Positions 54,028 to 62,282 of a stretch of 64,000 bases of DNA are shown here, one piece after another. The number at the start of each line of letters is the position of its first letter. Position 1 is the stretch's first letter. The stretch covers positions 186,001 through 250,000 of the forward strand of contig NZ_BMWE01000006.1 of NCBI RefSeq assembly GCF_014651075.1, given 5' to 3'. The translations under genes were made by a program, and so were the position numbers. Below the pieces are notes generated by a model. It was not told where the DNA came from and searched no databases. It worked only from the letters and a program-made list of their open reading frames with translations. Origin of the DNA: Streptomyces djakartensis. GTDB lineage: Bacteria; Actinomycetota; Actinomycetes; Streptomycetales; Streptomycetaceae.

Positions 54028-55331
54028 AACCGCTCCTCACCCATCCGGGCCCGGGCCTCGGGGTCGGTGACGCCGAGGCCGGGGCGGGGAGCCAGACACA
54101 GCACACCGACCTTGCCGATGTGCTGGTTGGTCTGGACGGCCCGGGTGGCCGCCCCCACCTCCGACAGCGGGTACGTCGTCGACAGGGCGGGAACCAGGCT
54201 GCCCAGGGTGATGAGCCGGTTGACCTCGCACTGCTCGTGAAGGTTGGCGCCGTGACTGCCGATGATCCGCTTCAGCCGCATCCACAGATACCGGTTGTCG
54301 TAGGTGTGCTCGTAACCCGTGCTGGATCCGCAGGTGACGACCGTTCCGCCGCGTCTGGCCAGGAACACGGAGGCTGCGAAGGTCTCCTTGCCGACGTGCT
54401 CGAACACGATGTGCGGGTCCTCGCCGACCGCGTCGCGGATCGCCCTCCCCATCCTCTTCCACCCTTCGGGGCGCCGCAGGAGGGTGTCGTCCCCGTCCAG
54501 GATCTCCCGGCGGTTGATGACCGCGTCGCATCCCAGTGACCGGAGCAGACGGGCCTTGTCGTCGGAGTTCACCACGCCCACCGGGATACCGCCTCCGTTG
54601 CGCACCAGCTGCACGGCGTAGGACCCGAGCCCGCCGGTCGCACCCCAGACCAGCACGATGTCACCCTGCTTCATCCGCGCCCCGCGGTCACTGACCAGCA
54701 TCCGGTAGGCGGTACTCGCGCACAGCGGGTTGACGGCCGCTTCCTCCCAGGTCAGAGCTGGAGGCTTCGGCATCAGCTGGCTCGCCCGGACGACGGCGTA
54801 GTGCGCCAGACCGCCGAAGTTCGTCTCGAACCCCCACGCCTTCTGCCCGAGCCCGAGCATGCCGTCGTGGTGGGTGTCGGGGTCCTGCTCGTCGACATAG
54901 GCCGGCGAGATCGAGACGTGGTCACCGACCTTCCACCTGCGCACGGACGATCCGGTACGGACGATCACGCCCGAAGCGTCGGACCCCACGATGTGGTACG
55001 GAAGGTCGTGGCGCGCCTCCCATCCTCCGGCCTTCCCCATCGCCTTGAGGAACTGGAAGGTGGGCAACGGCTCGAACATGGCCGTCCAGACCGTGTTGTA
55101 GTTGATCGCGCTCGCCATCACGGCGATCAGAGCCTCGTCCGGAGCGAGTTCCGGCATGGGGACGTCCCCCACGCTGAGGGACTTGCGTACGTCCTTGTCC
55201 TCGACGCCCTCGAACATGCCGACGTCGGCGGCGCGCACACAGGCCGCCGGGAAGTGGTCCGGGAGAGGGAGCGACTCGAGGGCCGCCGCGTCCGCACCTG
55301 CGATGACCGCTTCGGACAGGGACGAAGTCAT
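54009..55331 (-). CDS. ccr: Crotonyl-CoA carboxylase/reductase
   Basis: A 440-residue MDR-family enzyme that reduces and carboxylates 2-enoyl-CoA to alkylmalonyl-CoA (ethylmalonyl-CoA from crotonyl-CoA). Family-specific segments are INYNTVWTAMFEPLPTFQFL, GSDASGVIVRTG, YVDEQDPDTHHDGMLGLGQK, AWGFETNFGGLAHYAV (the Phe-Glu of the CO2 pocket) and RLKRIIGSHGANLHEQCEVN (the pocket His). NADPH binding is by VWGATGGLGSYAVQLVRNGG. The ATG at 55331 follows TTGGAG. Next to a PKS it most likely supplies the unusual extender unit. It converges on the PKS gene. Confidence 0.93.
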   Translation of the reverse strand: MTSSLSEAVIAGADAAALESLPLPDHFPAACVRAADVGMFEGVEDKDVRKSLSVGDVPMPELAPDEALIAVMASAINYNTVWTAMFEPLPTFQFLKAMGKAGGWEARHDLPYHIVGSDASGVIVRTGSSVRRWKVGDHVSISPAYVDEQDPDTHHDGMLGLGQKAWGFETNFGGLAHYAVVRASQLMPKPPALTWEEAAVNPLCASTAYRMLVSDRGARMKQGDIVLVWGATGGLGSYAVQLVRNGGGIPVGVVNSDDKARLLRSLGCDAVINRREILDGDDTLLRRPEGWKRMGRAIRDAVGEDPHIVFEHVGKETFAASVFLARRGGTVVTCGSSTGYEHTYDNRYLWMRLKRIIGSHGANLHEQCEVNRLITLGSLVPALSTTYPLSEVGAATRAVQTNQHIGKVGVLCLAPRPGLGVTDPEARARMGEERLRLFRG

Positions 55332-55473
55332 GTCGGCTCCAATCTTGATCACGTCTCACGACTGTTTCCCAAGAGAACCGCTGATCCGACGCCCCGCAAC
55401 CGCTGCTCTGCTGTACGGGCGACTGCCCTTGGCCGACCGGAGTGTCTGCCGGTGGCGGACGGTGGTTTTCGTC

Positions 55474-56538
55474 ATGCTCCGAACCGTGTGGGCATATTTT
55501 CTGAAGTATTCGAGAACGTACCTGGTGTGCCTGGGGCTCGTCGCCGCCCTCGTCTCGACCGAGGCGCATGCGGCCGGACGGAGCCCGGCAGGCGCGCCCG
55601 GGCCTCCCGGTGCGGAGGCTCGTGTCACCGCCGTGCGAACGATCGACGACCGGACGCGCGACCTCACCGTGAGTTCACCGGCCATGGGCAGGTCCATCCC
55701 GGTCCGGGTCATCCTTCCGGCGAGCTGGAGCCAGCGGCCGGAAGCCACCTTTCCGGTTCTCTACATGCTGCACGGCGGCGCCGACGACTACACGGCCTGG
55801 ACGCGTGAGACGGAGGTGGAAGAGCTGTCGCGGAAGGCCGATGTGCTCATCGTGATGCCCGACGCCGGAATGGACGGCTACTACAGCGACTGGTTCGCCG
55901 GATCGCCCCGCTGGGAGACCTTTCACACCGTCGAACTGGTGCGGCTCATGGAGAAGGAGTACCGGGCCGGCTCGCCGCGCGCGGTCGTGGGACTGTCCAT
56001 GGGCGGTTTCGGCGCACTCAAGTACGCGGCACGCCATCAGGGACTGTTCCGGTACGTGGCGGCGATGAGTTCCTACGTGGACCTCAACGACCCGATCGTG
56101 CGCCTGGTCATCGGACTCGGCTCCTTCGCGGCCGGTGTCGACATGAACAAGGTGTGGGGGGACCCGGTGCGCAACGCCGATGTCTGGCAGTCCCACAACC
56201 CCGCCGCCATGCCGGGGTCCTTCCGCGGAACGCGCGTCCATCTGTCCGTCGGCACCAGCTTGCCCGGACCGCTGGACATGGGGCGTTCTCCCGACGTCAT
56301 CCTCGTCAGCATGCTGGGCGAGGCGGCGCTTCCGGAGCAGATCAGGAAGTTCGCCTCCGCGCTGCGCGCGGAAGGAGTCCAGGTCACGACGCATCAGTAT
56401 GAGCCGGGGACGCACTCCTGGCCGTACTGGCGGCAGGAACTCCACCGCATCTGGCCCACGGTGATGGAAGTGCTCGGGCTGCCGGACACGGGTTCCCGGG
56501 ACGGGCGTCAGGCTTCCTTGCGGGCTAGGATCCGGTAG
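55474..56538 (+). CDS. Secreted esterase of the antigen 85/esterase D family
   Basis: A 354-residue exported alpha/beta hydrolase (PF00756 type). A signal peptide (YLVCLGLVAALVSTEAHA) precedes a core with FPVLYMLHGGADDYTAWTRE, VLIVMPDAGMDGYYSDWF, the nucleophile GLSMGGFGALKYAARHQGLF (Ser175) and the C-terminal histidine YEPGTHSWPYWRQELHRIW (His314). The family includes mycobacterial Ag85 mycolyltransferases and S-formylglutathione hydrolases; the export signal favours an extracellular acyltransferase or esterase. Divergent from the CCR gene. A GTG at 55462 is an alternative start. Its 3' end overlaps the convergent methyltransferase by 31 nt. Confidence 0.82.
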   Translation: MLRTVWAYFLKYSRTYLVCLGLVAALVSTEAHAAGRSPAGAPGPPGAEARVTAVRTIDDRTRDLTVSSPAMGRSIPVRVILPASWSQRPEATFPVLYMLHGGADDYTAWTRETEVEELSRKADVLIVMPDAGMDGYYSDWFAGSPRWETFHTVELVRLMEKEYRAGSPRAVVGLSMGGFGALKYAARHQGLFRYVAAMSSYVDLNDPIVRLVIGLGSFAAGVDMNKVWGDPVRNADVWQSHNPAAMPGSFRGTRVHLSVGTSLPGPLDMGRSPDVILVSMLGEAALPEQIRKFASALRAEGVQVTTHQYEPGTHSWPYWRQELHRIWPTVMEVLGLPDTGSRDGRQASLRARIR

Positions 56539-58343
56539 GCCTGCCCGCCCCGCACCGCCCCCAGGAAGGGGGCGATCGCGAGGTCGGCCGCGGCCGCCGC
56601 GGCGATCAGCGGGACGGAGCACGTCCAGATGGCCGCGTGGGCCAGGGCCCGGGTGCGGGTCGGAGGTGTCCGGGACCAGGGATACCGGGGGCTCGGCGTC
56701 CAGGAGCGGAAGCGCTCCACGACGGCGCCGCAGAAGTCCCCGCCCGGGCGTCCGGTGACGCGTTGCTCCACCACCATGGTGAAGCCCCGGTCCAGCAGCG
56801 CCTGCCGGAGATTGGTGAAGGGCATCAGGTGCACGTGCTGCGGCTGCATCCAGGGAATCCAGTGGCGGCCCAGCAGCCGGCTGAGCGAACTCTGCGGGTC
56901 GGGGACCTCGATCACCAGGTGACCGCCCGGCTTGAGGACGCCCCGTGCCGCCTCCAGCTCGGCTCGTGGGTCCAGGGTGTGTTCGAGGTAGTGGAACATG
57001 CTCACCACGTCGTAGGCGCCGTCCAGGGACGCGGCCAGTTCGGGGAAGTCGCCCCGGTGACCGCGGTGCACCCAGCCATACTTCTCGGCCCGCTCCACGG
57101 CCTCGCTGCGGTCCAGGCCGTGAAAGACGGTCCGCGGCCAGACGTCCTGGGCGACGAGGCAGAAGTGGCCGTGTCCGGCCCCCACGTCCAGCCACGTCCG
57201 GGGCGCGGCGTGCGGGTGCAGGAGGCGGGCGCGATCGCGGTAGGCGGAGCCCTGGAGGGCGAACACCTTCTCCATCTGCCGTTCACCGACGCCGTCGTAG
57301 CAGTCGCGGTAGTAGAAGTCGAGGCCGGCCGGGTTCAGCCGCGGATTCTGGAAGGTGTGGCCGCAGTCCGCGCACTCCTCCAGGGTGAACCGGCCCGGTT
57401 TTCCCTGGTACATGTCCCGTGCCGTCACGCGGTGTCTCAGGTCGGACGACCCGCACCACGGACAGGTAGCGCGACGCGGCTCGAAGAACCGCTCGACACC
57501 CCGGGCGATCTCGGCCCGGTATTCCGCGCGGAGGCCGGGGTGCGGGTCGGCCGGGCCGCGCAGAGCGTGCGCCGCCCGCGCGGTGCGCAGCCAGTCACCC
57601 GGCCCCAGCACGGGCCTGAGCCAGGTGGCGCGGCGGCGGTCGGCGGGAGCGAACCGGCTACCGCGCACCAGCGCCGGCTGCAGTGCGTAGCCGGCCAGCG
57701 CGGCCGCTCCCCAGGCCGGGGCCGCCGCGAGGCAGGCGACGGTGAGCGTGCCGGCGGCCAGGCGTCCCGCCAGGATGGCCGACAGCGGGACGAAGGTGTT
57801 GCCCGGCCGGGCGGCGACGCGTTCGAGGGCGCCGCGGCGCACACTGCGAAGCCCGGGCGCGAGCGCGAATCCGGTCGCGGCCGGCGCGCACTTCTTCAGC
57901 CGCTCCAGGAGACCGGTGAGTTCGGCGGCCGGGAGCCCCGCGAGATCCGTGCCGGCGGGCAGCGGGGTGCCGAGTCGCTCCAGGACGGCAGCCTCCACGA
58001 CGACGGCATGCTGGGCGCTCCGTCCGAAGGCCAGCCTGTCGCGCCGGAAGGTGCGGGTGTTCACCAGGCGGGCGAAGTCGAGCAGCTCCGCCGTCGGCAG
58101 GTCGCCCGGCAGCAGATCGAGTACCTTCAGCCCCTCCCGGGCGGCGAAGGCGCAGGCGGCGCGGCGGGTCTCGTCGTCCAGCCGCACCCCGGAGGCCAGC
58201 AAGAACCGGAAGTCCGGGGAGGGCGGATCCGCAGAGGGCTCGAGGAGACGCAGCCCGGACAGCCGGCGACGGAGCCGTACCGCGTTGAGGGCGAATCCCG
58301 TGCCGAGCGCTGCCGAGGTGAGCCGGGCCATGTTCCTTGGCAT
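56508..58343 (-). CDS. Large SAM-dependent methyltransferase-like protein with zinc ribbon
   Basis: A 611-residue protein. The N-terminal 300 residues are poorly characterised, with hydrophobic stretches (LAAGTLTVACLAAAPAWGAA) and an ALRG-rich part. A CPWCGSSDLRHR ... CADCGHTFQNPRL zinc ribbon follows (about residues 305-345), as in C-methyltransferase-type proteins. The methyltransferase core has TWLDVGAGHGHFCLVAQDVW (SAM loop), VVSMFHYLEHTLDPRAEL and LKPGGHLVIEVPDPQ. A C-terminal hydrophobic segment may bind membrane. I prefer ATG 58343 (GGACGGAA upstream) over ATG 58379. It is probably a tailoring enzyme of the lipid locus; the acceptor is unknown. Confidence 0.75.
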   Translation of the reverse strand: MPRNMARLTSAALGTGFALNAVRLRRRLSGLRLLEPSADPPSPDFRFLLASGVRLDDETRRAACAFAAREGLKVLDLLPGDLPTAELLDFARLVNTRTFRRDRLAFGRSAQHAVVVEAAVLERLGTPLPAGTDLAGLPAAELTGLLERLKKCAPAATGFALAPGLRSVRRGALERVAARPGNTFVPLSAILAGRLAAGTLTVACLAAAPAWGAAALAGYALQPALVRGSRFAPADRRRATWLRPVLGPGDWLRTARAAHALRGPADPHPGLRAEYRAEIARGVERFFEPRRATCPWCGSSDLRHRVTARDMYQGKPGRFTLEECADCGHTFQNPRLNPAGLDFYYRDCYDGVGERQMEKVFALQGSAYRDRARLLHPHAAPRTWLDVGAGHGHFCLVAQDVWPRTVFHGLDRSEAVERAEKYGWVHRGHRGDFPELAASLDGAYDVVSMFHYLEHTLDPRAELEAARGVLKPGGHLVIEVPDPQSSLSRLLGRHWIPWMQPQHVHLMPFTNLRQALLDRGFTMVVEQRVTGRPGGDFCGAVVERFRSWTPSPRYPWSRTPPTRTRALAHAAIWTCSVPLIAAAAAADLAIAPFLGAVRGGQAYRILARKEA

Positions 58344-58508
58344 CAGTTTCCGTCCCGCCAGAAGGGGTCTTTTCCTCATCTTCGCCCGATGTGTCCGGGA
58401 ACGTACCGCCCGATATGCCTATGGTCTGCCAATCGGGTAACGACCCGCAGGACATGGCACACCGGGGGTCGCACACCGGGAGTCGAAATAGCAGGAGAGG
58501 GGAACGGC

Positions 58509-59759
58509 GTGGGGCGAACAGTGGTGATCTTCGCCGCGGGCTCCCGGGGCGACGTCCAGCCCTGCCTGGCACTGGGCCGGGCACTTTCCCGGCGGGGCGA
58601 CACGGTGAGAGTCCTGGCCAGTCGGCGCTACCGGCAGCTGATCGCCGAGGAGGAACTGGACTTCCACCCCCTCCCGGCCGACCCCGTGGAGATCATCGAG
58701 TCCGCCGAGGGGCAGGAACTCCTCGCCGGCTCACGCAACCCGGTGGCGTTCGTCCGCCGGATGGACCGGGTCCTGCGACCCCACATCATGCCGATGCTGG
58801 AGGAGACCCGGGCCGGAGCGGAGGGCGCCGACCTCGTTCTGGCGCCCACCTTCGGTTTCCTCGGCGTCCACCTGAGCCAGTACCTCCGCGTCCCGCACGC
58901 CGTCATCCACTTCCAGCCGAGCCAGCCCACCAAGGCCTTTCCGCACCCCCTCGCCCCGGCCGCCGCCATGCTGGGGGCCGTGGGGAACCGGCTCAGCTTC
59001 AGCGCGGTCGACCTCGGGTCCTGGACGCTGTGCCGGAGGTTCGTCAACACCTGGCGCCGGGACAGCCTGAGGCTGCCCGAGCTGTCGCTGCGGGCGCCTT
59101 TCCGGCACGTCCGCCGCGCACCCGTGCTGTGCGCGTTCAGTCCTGCGGTGGTGCCACGGCCGCCCGACTGGGGACCGAACGTCCACATGACCGGCTTCTG
59201 GCACCGCGACCGGCCGGAGTGGGAACCCCCGAGGCGCCTGCTCGACTTCCTGGCCGACGGGCCGCCGCCCGTCTACGTCGGATTCGGCAGCATGAAGACC
59301 CGCGATCCGGAAGCGACCGGCACCCTCGTCCGGAGGGCGCTGAGACGCGCGGGACTGCGCGGAGTGCTGAGCGGTGATCCCGCCACCAGCGACAGCGACA
59401 TCCTCGTGGTCGGCGACACCCCGCACGACTGGCTGTTCCCCAGGACGGCCGCCGTCGTCCACCACGGAGGCGCGGGCACGACCGCCTCAGCGCTGCGCGC
59501 CGGCAGACCCTCACTGGTCTGCCCGTTCTTCGGCGACCAGCCCTACTGGGCCGCGCGGGTACGTGAACTCGGCGCGGGCCCCGCACCGTTGCCGGCCCGC
59601 GATCTCACCGTCCCCGCCCTCGCACAGCGCCTGCACGAGCTCACCCGACACCCTCCCTATGCCGAGGCCGCACGTCGGCTCGGCCATGCTCTGGCAGCCG
59701 AGAACGGCACCGCCCGGGCCTGCCAGGTCCTCGACGGACCTCTGGTCGTTCCCCGGTAG
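58509..59759 (+). CDS. MGT-type glycosyltransferase (GT1/GT28, sterol-glucosyltransferase-like)
   Basis: A 416-residue GT-B enzyme from GTG 58509, with GGAGAGGGGAA upstream. The N-terminal motif VIFAAGSRGDVQPCLALGRA (acceptor side) and the C-terminal donor motifs YVGFGSMKTRDPEATGTLV, TPHDWLFPRTAAVVHHGGAG and TTASALRAGRPSLVCPFFGD are typical of macrolide and sterol glucosyltransferases. It should glycosylate a lipid or polyketide. Its position beside the FAAL-PKS locus makes that product the prime candidate acceptor. It is divergent from the methyltransferase and convergent with the dehydrogenase at 59772. Confidence 0.87.
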   Translation: MGRTVVIFAAGSRGDVQPCLALGRALSRRGDTVRVLASRRYRQLIAEEELDFHPLPADPVEIIESAEGQELLAGSRNPVAFVRRMDRVLRPHIMPMLEETRAGAEGADLVLAPTFGFLGVHLSQYLRVPHAVIHFQPSQPTKAFPHPLAPAAAMLGAVGNRLSFSAVDLGSWTLCRRFVNTWRRDSLRLPELSLRAPFRHVRRAPVLCAFSPAVVPRPPDWGPNVHMTGFWHRDRPEWEPPRRLLDFLADGPPPVYVGFGSMKTRDPEATGTLVRRALRRAGLRGVLSGDPATSDSDILVVGDTPHDWLFPRTAAVVHHGGAGTTASALRAGRPSLVCPFFGDQPYWAARVRELGAGPAPLPARDLTVPALAQRLHELTRHPPYAEAARRLGHALAAENGTARACQVLDGPLVVPR

Positions 59760-59771
59760 TGGCACGGGGCC

Positions 59772-60731
59772 TCAGGGCAACCGCCGTACGGGTGCGCCCG
59801 CGAGGAAGGCACGGATGTTCTCGACCGCCTGGCCGTAGTACGTCGTGTAGTTGGCCTGCGAGACGTATCCCAGGTGCGGGGTGGCCAGGAGGCGGGGGGC
59901 GGTGCGCATCGGATGGTCGGCGGGCAGCGGCTCGATGTCGAAGACGTCGACGCCGGCGCCGGCGATCCGGCCCTCGTGCAGGGCGGCGAGCAGCGCCGCC
60001 TGGTCGACGATGGCCGCACGCGAGGTGTTGACCAGATACGCGGTCGGCTTGAGGAGGGCGAGTTCGGCGGGGCCGAGCAGACCGCGGGTGCGGTCGCTCA
60101 GCGCGAGGTGGACCGAGACGAAGTCGCTGCTCGCGAGGAGCTCCTCCAGGGACGGGGCGAGTTCCGCGCCGACCTCGTCGGCGCGTCCCTTGGTGAGGTT
60201 CTGGCTCCACGCGCTGACCCGCATGCCGAAGGCGAGGCCGACCCGCGCCACGCGGCTGCCGATCTTCCCGAGGCCGAGGAGCCCGAGGCGGCGGCCGTGC
60301 AGGTCGGCGCCCACGGTGGACTGCCAGGGGCCGCCGGAGCGCAGGGAGTTGCTCTCCGTCACGACGCCGCGGGCCAGACCGAGCAGCAGGGCCCAGGTCA
60401 GTTCGACGGGCGGGGCGGAGGAACTCGCGGTGCCGCAGACGGTGACACCGTGCTCCTCGGCGGCCGCGTAGTCGATGACCGAGTTGCGCATGCCGGAGGC
60501 GACGATCAGTTTCAGCCGGGGCAGGCGGGCGATCAGCGACCCGGGGAAGGGCACGCGCTCGCGCAGGGTCACCACGATGTCGAAGCCGTCCAGGGCCGCG
60601 GCCAGGGCGTCCTCGCCGTCCAGGTGGGTGTCGAAGGGGACGACCTCCACGTCGTCCGCGAGCGGCGACCAGTCCGCGACCTCGGTCGCCACCCTCTGAA
60701 AGTCGTCCAGCACAGCACAGCGCAGCCGCAC
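59772..60731 (-). CDS. D-isomer-specific 2-hydroxyacid dehydrogenase
   Basis: A 319-residue NAD(P)-dependent dehydrogenase. The dinucleotide motif is LGLLGLGKIGSRVARVGLAF; catalytic residues are Arg in YLVNTSRAAIVDQ, Glu in DVFDIEPLPADHPM and His in LLATPHLGYVSQANY. It reduces a 2-keto acid or oxidises a 2-hydroxy acid. There is no operon link to its neighbours. It could serve primary metabolism (phosphoglycerate-like) or a side pathway. Confidence 0.87.
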   Translation of the reverse strand: MRLRCAVLDDFQRVATEVADWSPLADDVEVVPFDTHLDGEDALAAALDGFDIVVTLRERVPFPGSLIARLPRLKLIVASGMRNSVIDYAAAEEHGVTVCGTASSSAPPVELTWALLLGLARGVVTESNSLRSGGPWQSTVGADLHGRRLGLLGLGKIGSRVARVGLAFGMRVSAWSQNLTKGRADEVGAELAPSLEELLASSDFVSVHLALSDRTRGLLGPAELALLKPTAYLVNTSRAAIVDQAALLAALHEGRIAGAGVDVFDIEPLPADHPMRTAPRLLATPHLGYVSQANYTTYYGQAVENIRAFLAGAPVRRLP

Positions 60732-60949
60732 GTCACACCCCTTCCCCGGCCCGCCATCGGTCCAGGACCATGATCGGGGATCGGCCGGGCGGGAGGAAGG
60801 GCTCCCCGGCTCGGCGTGGGGCCCGGGGGTATGGGCGGTCGCGGTCAGGGCCTCCCCTCACGCCGCTGCCCGTTGCGTACGCGAGTCTGGTCGAGTTGCT
60901 CTGGTTCCGGCTCCGCCGGAGCATGGAAGCATGGTGGAAGGAGCCGGGG

Positions 60950-61288
60950 ATGGGTACATCGACTGCTGAGGACTTCGCCGAGTCCGACATAGACAACGCC
61001 GTGGAGTTTCTGAGGTTCCTCGCGAAGAACGACCTCTGGGACGAGACCAAGGAAGCGCTGAGGAAAGCCGGAATCACCGACCTTCGCGTCAGTGCGGCAC
61101 CTGTGCGCGAGATCCGGCAGATGATCACCGCCCAGGTGATGCCGACCGATCGCCTCAGCCGGCAGGAACGCATCCATGCCCTGGTGATCGAGGAGTGCGG
61201 CTGCGGGGGGTCGCCCGGACCGGGGCACGGGCCGGTGAGCCCCAGTGGCGGCGGTGACGGGGGCGCCGACGGGGGCCGCCCGCAGTAG
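60950..61288 (+). CDS. Small helical protein upstream of a Nal1-like peptidase
   Basis: A 112-residue protein from ATG 60950, with GGAAGGAG 8 nt upstream. Residues 5-80 are predicted helical by eye (SDIDNAVEFLRFLAKNDLWD, ETKEALRKAGITDLRVSAAP, VREIRQMITAQVM). The C-terminus is Cys/Gly/Pro-rich (EECGCGGSPGPGHGPVSPSG). No known family was recognised. It is 20 bp from the peptidase gene, so they are probably co-transcribed and the small protein may be an adaptor, inhibitor or substrate. Confidence 0.7.
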   Translation: MGTSTAEDFAESDIDNAVEFLRFLAKNDLWDETKEALRKAGITDLRVSAAPVREIRQMITAQVMPTDRLSRQERIHALVIEECGCGGSPGPGHGPVSPSGGGDGGADGGRPQ

Positions 61289-61308
61289 ACGAGAGAGCGT
61301 GCACTCCC

Positions 61309-62262
61309 ATGACGGAGCATGGCCTGACAGAAGACGCCCTGCAGGTAGCCCGCGTCGCCAAGGAGCGGTTCGCCGACGAACTGTTGGCCAACCCGGATGT
61401 GCATGGCATCGGTGTCGGGCGTCGGCGCCGAGCAGGTCGAAAGGTCGACGAGTACGCGGTCGTGGTGCACGTCGAACGGAAACTGCCCCTGGACCGTGTG
61501 CCTGAAGGCCGCCGTCTGCCGCAGGAGTTGCGGCTGGTCGTGCCGGACGGCCAGGAAGTCGTCGCGCGGGTCGACGTGCAGGAACGGGCCCAGCCCGTCC
61601 CCGAGAACGTCGCCGCACACGGGGGTGTCGGCCTTGGCGGGAGGGAGCGGCCCGTGCCCGGGGGTATGAGCGCCGGTACGTCGGGCACTCTCGGCGGCTG
61701 GGTGTGGGACACCGTGACCAACCAGGTGGTGGCGTTGTCCAACCGTCATGTGTTCGGTTCCGTCGTCGGCAAGGCTGTCTCGCAGCCGTCGAGAGACGAC
61801 GGGGGGCAACTGCCCGCCGACCAGATCGGTTCAGTGTTGCGCATAGGCTTTCTCGATGCCGCAGTCGCCGCCCCTGTCGACCCCGCCGTCGTCAGTGCCT
61901 CTGTCATCGGGGCAGGCCCCGCGGTCTTCGGGACGGCCGACGCCACCATCGGCATGCGCGTACAGAAGACCGGGCGCACGACCGGCCGTACCTTTGGAGT
62001 CGTGGATCTGATCGACTACGACTCGCAACACAGCGGATCACACGCCGACTTGTGGATCGACGGCGACGATGGTGACTTCTCCGACAGCGGCGATTCCGGA
62101 GCCCTTTACCTGGAAGCAGACCCAGCGGCCAACGGAGGCGGGCACCGGGCGGTAGGACTCCATTGGGGCGGAGCGGGCAACGACGGCGTAGGACACCACA
62201 TCCGGGCAGTCTTCGACGACCTCGGCCTCAAAGTGCTCGCGGCGGCGGTGCCGTCCCCGTGA
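61309..62262 (+). CDS. Trypsin-fold (Nal1-like) serine peptidase
   Basis: A 317-residue protein without a signal peptide. The N-terminal domain (HGIGVGRRRRAGRKVDEYAV then VVHVERKLPLDRVPEGRRLP) resembles the head of Nal1-like peptidases. The peptidase part has GTSGTLGGWVWDTVTNQVVA then LSNRHVFG (His147), FLDAAVAAPVDP (Asp183) and SDSGDSGALYLEA (Ser263), a complete His-Asp-Ser triad, with VQKTGRTTGRTFGVV between. Bacterial homologues are cytoplasmic and mostly uncharacterised; some lie in conflict or signalling contexts. It is paired with the 112-residue protein and converges on the KS gene. Confidence 0.78.
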   Translation: MTEHGLTEDALQVARVAKERFADELLANPDVHGIGVGRRRRAGRKVDEYAVVVHVERKLPLDRVPEGRRLPQELRLVVPDGQEVVARVDVQERAQPVPENVAAHGGVGLGGRERPVPGGMSAGTSGTLGGWVWDTVTNQVVALSNRHVFGSVVGKAVSQPSRDDGGQLPADQIGSVLRIGFLDAAVAAPVDPAVVSASVIGAGPAVFGTADATIGMRVQKTGRTTGRTFGVVDLIDYDSQHSGSHADLWIDGDDGDFSDSGDSGALYLEADPAANGGGHRAVGLHWGGAGNDGVGHHIRAVFDDLGLKVLAAAVPSP

Positions 62263-62282
62263 GGCGGCAGCAGGTCGGCTCG

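Noticed and set aside
56637..58508. Extension of the glycosyltransferase frame 1.9 kb upstream to 56637
   Set aside because: The upstream part is antisense to the methyltransferase. The GTG at 58509 has a strong ribosome site and a proper GT N-terminus.
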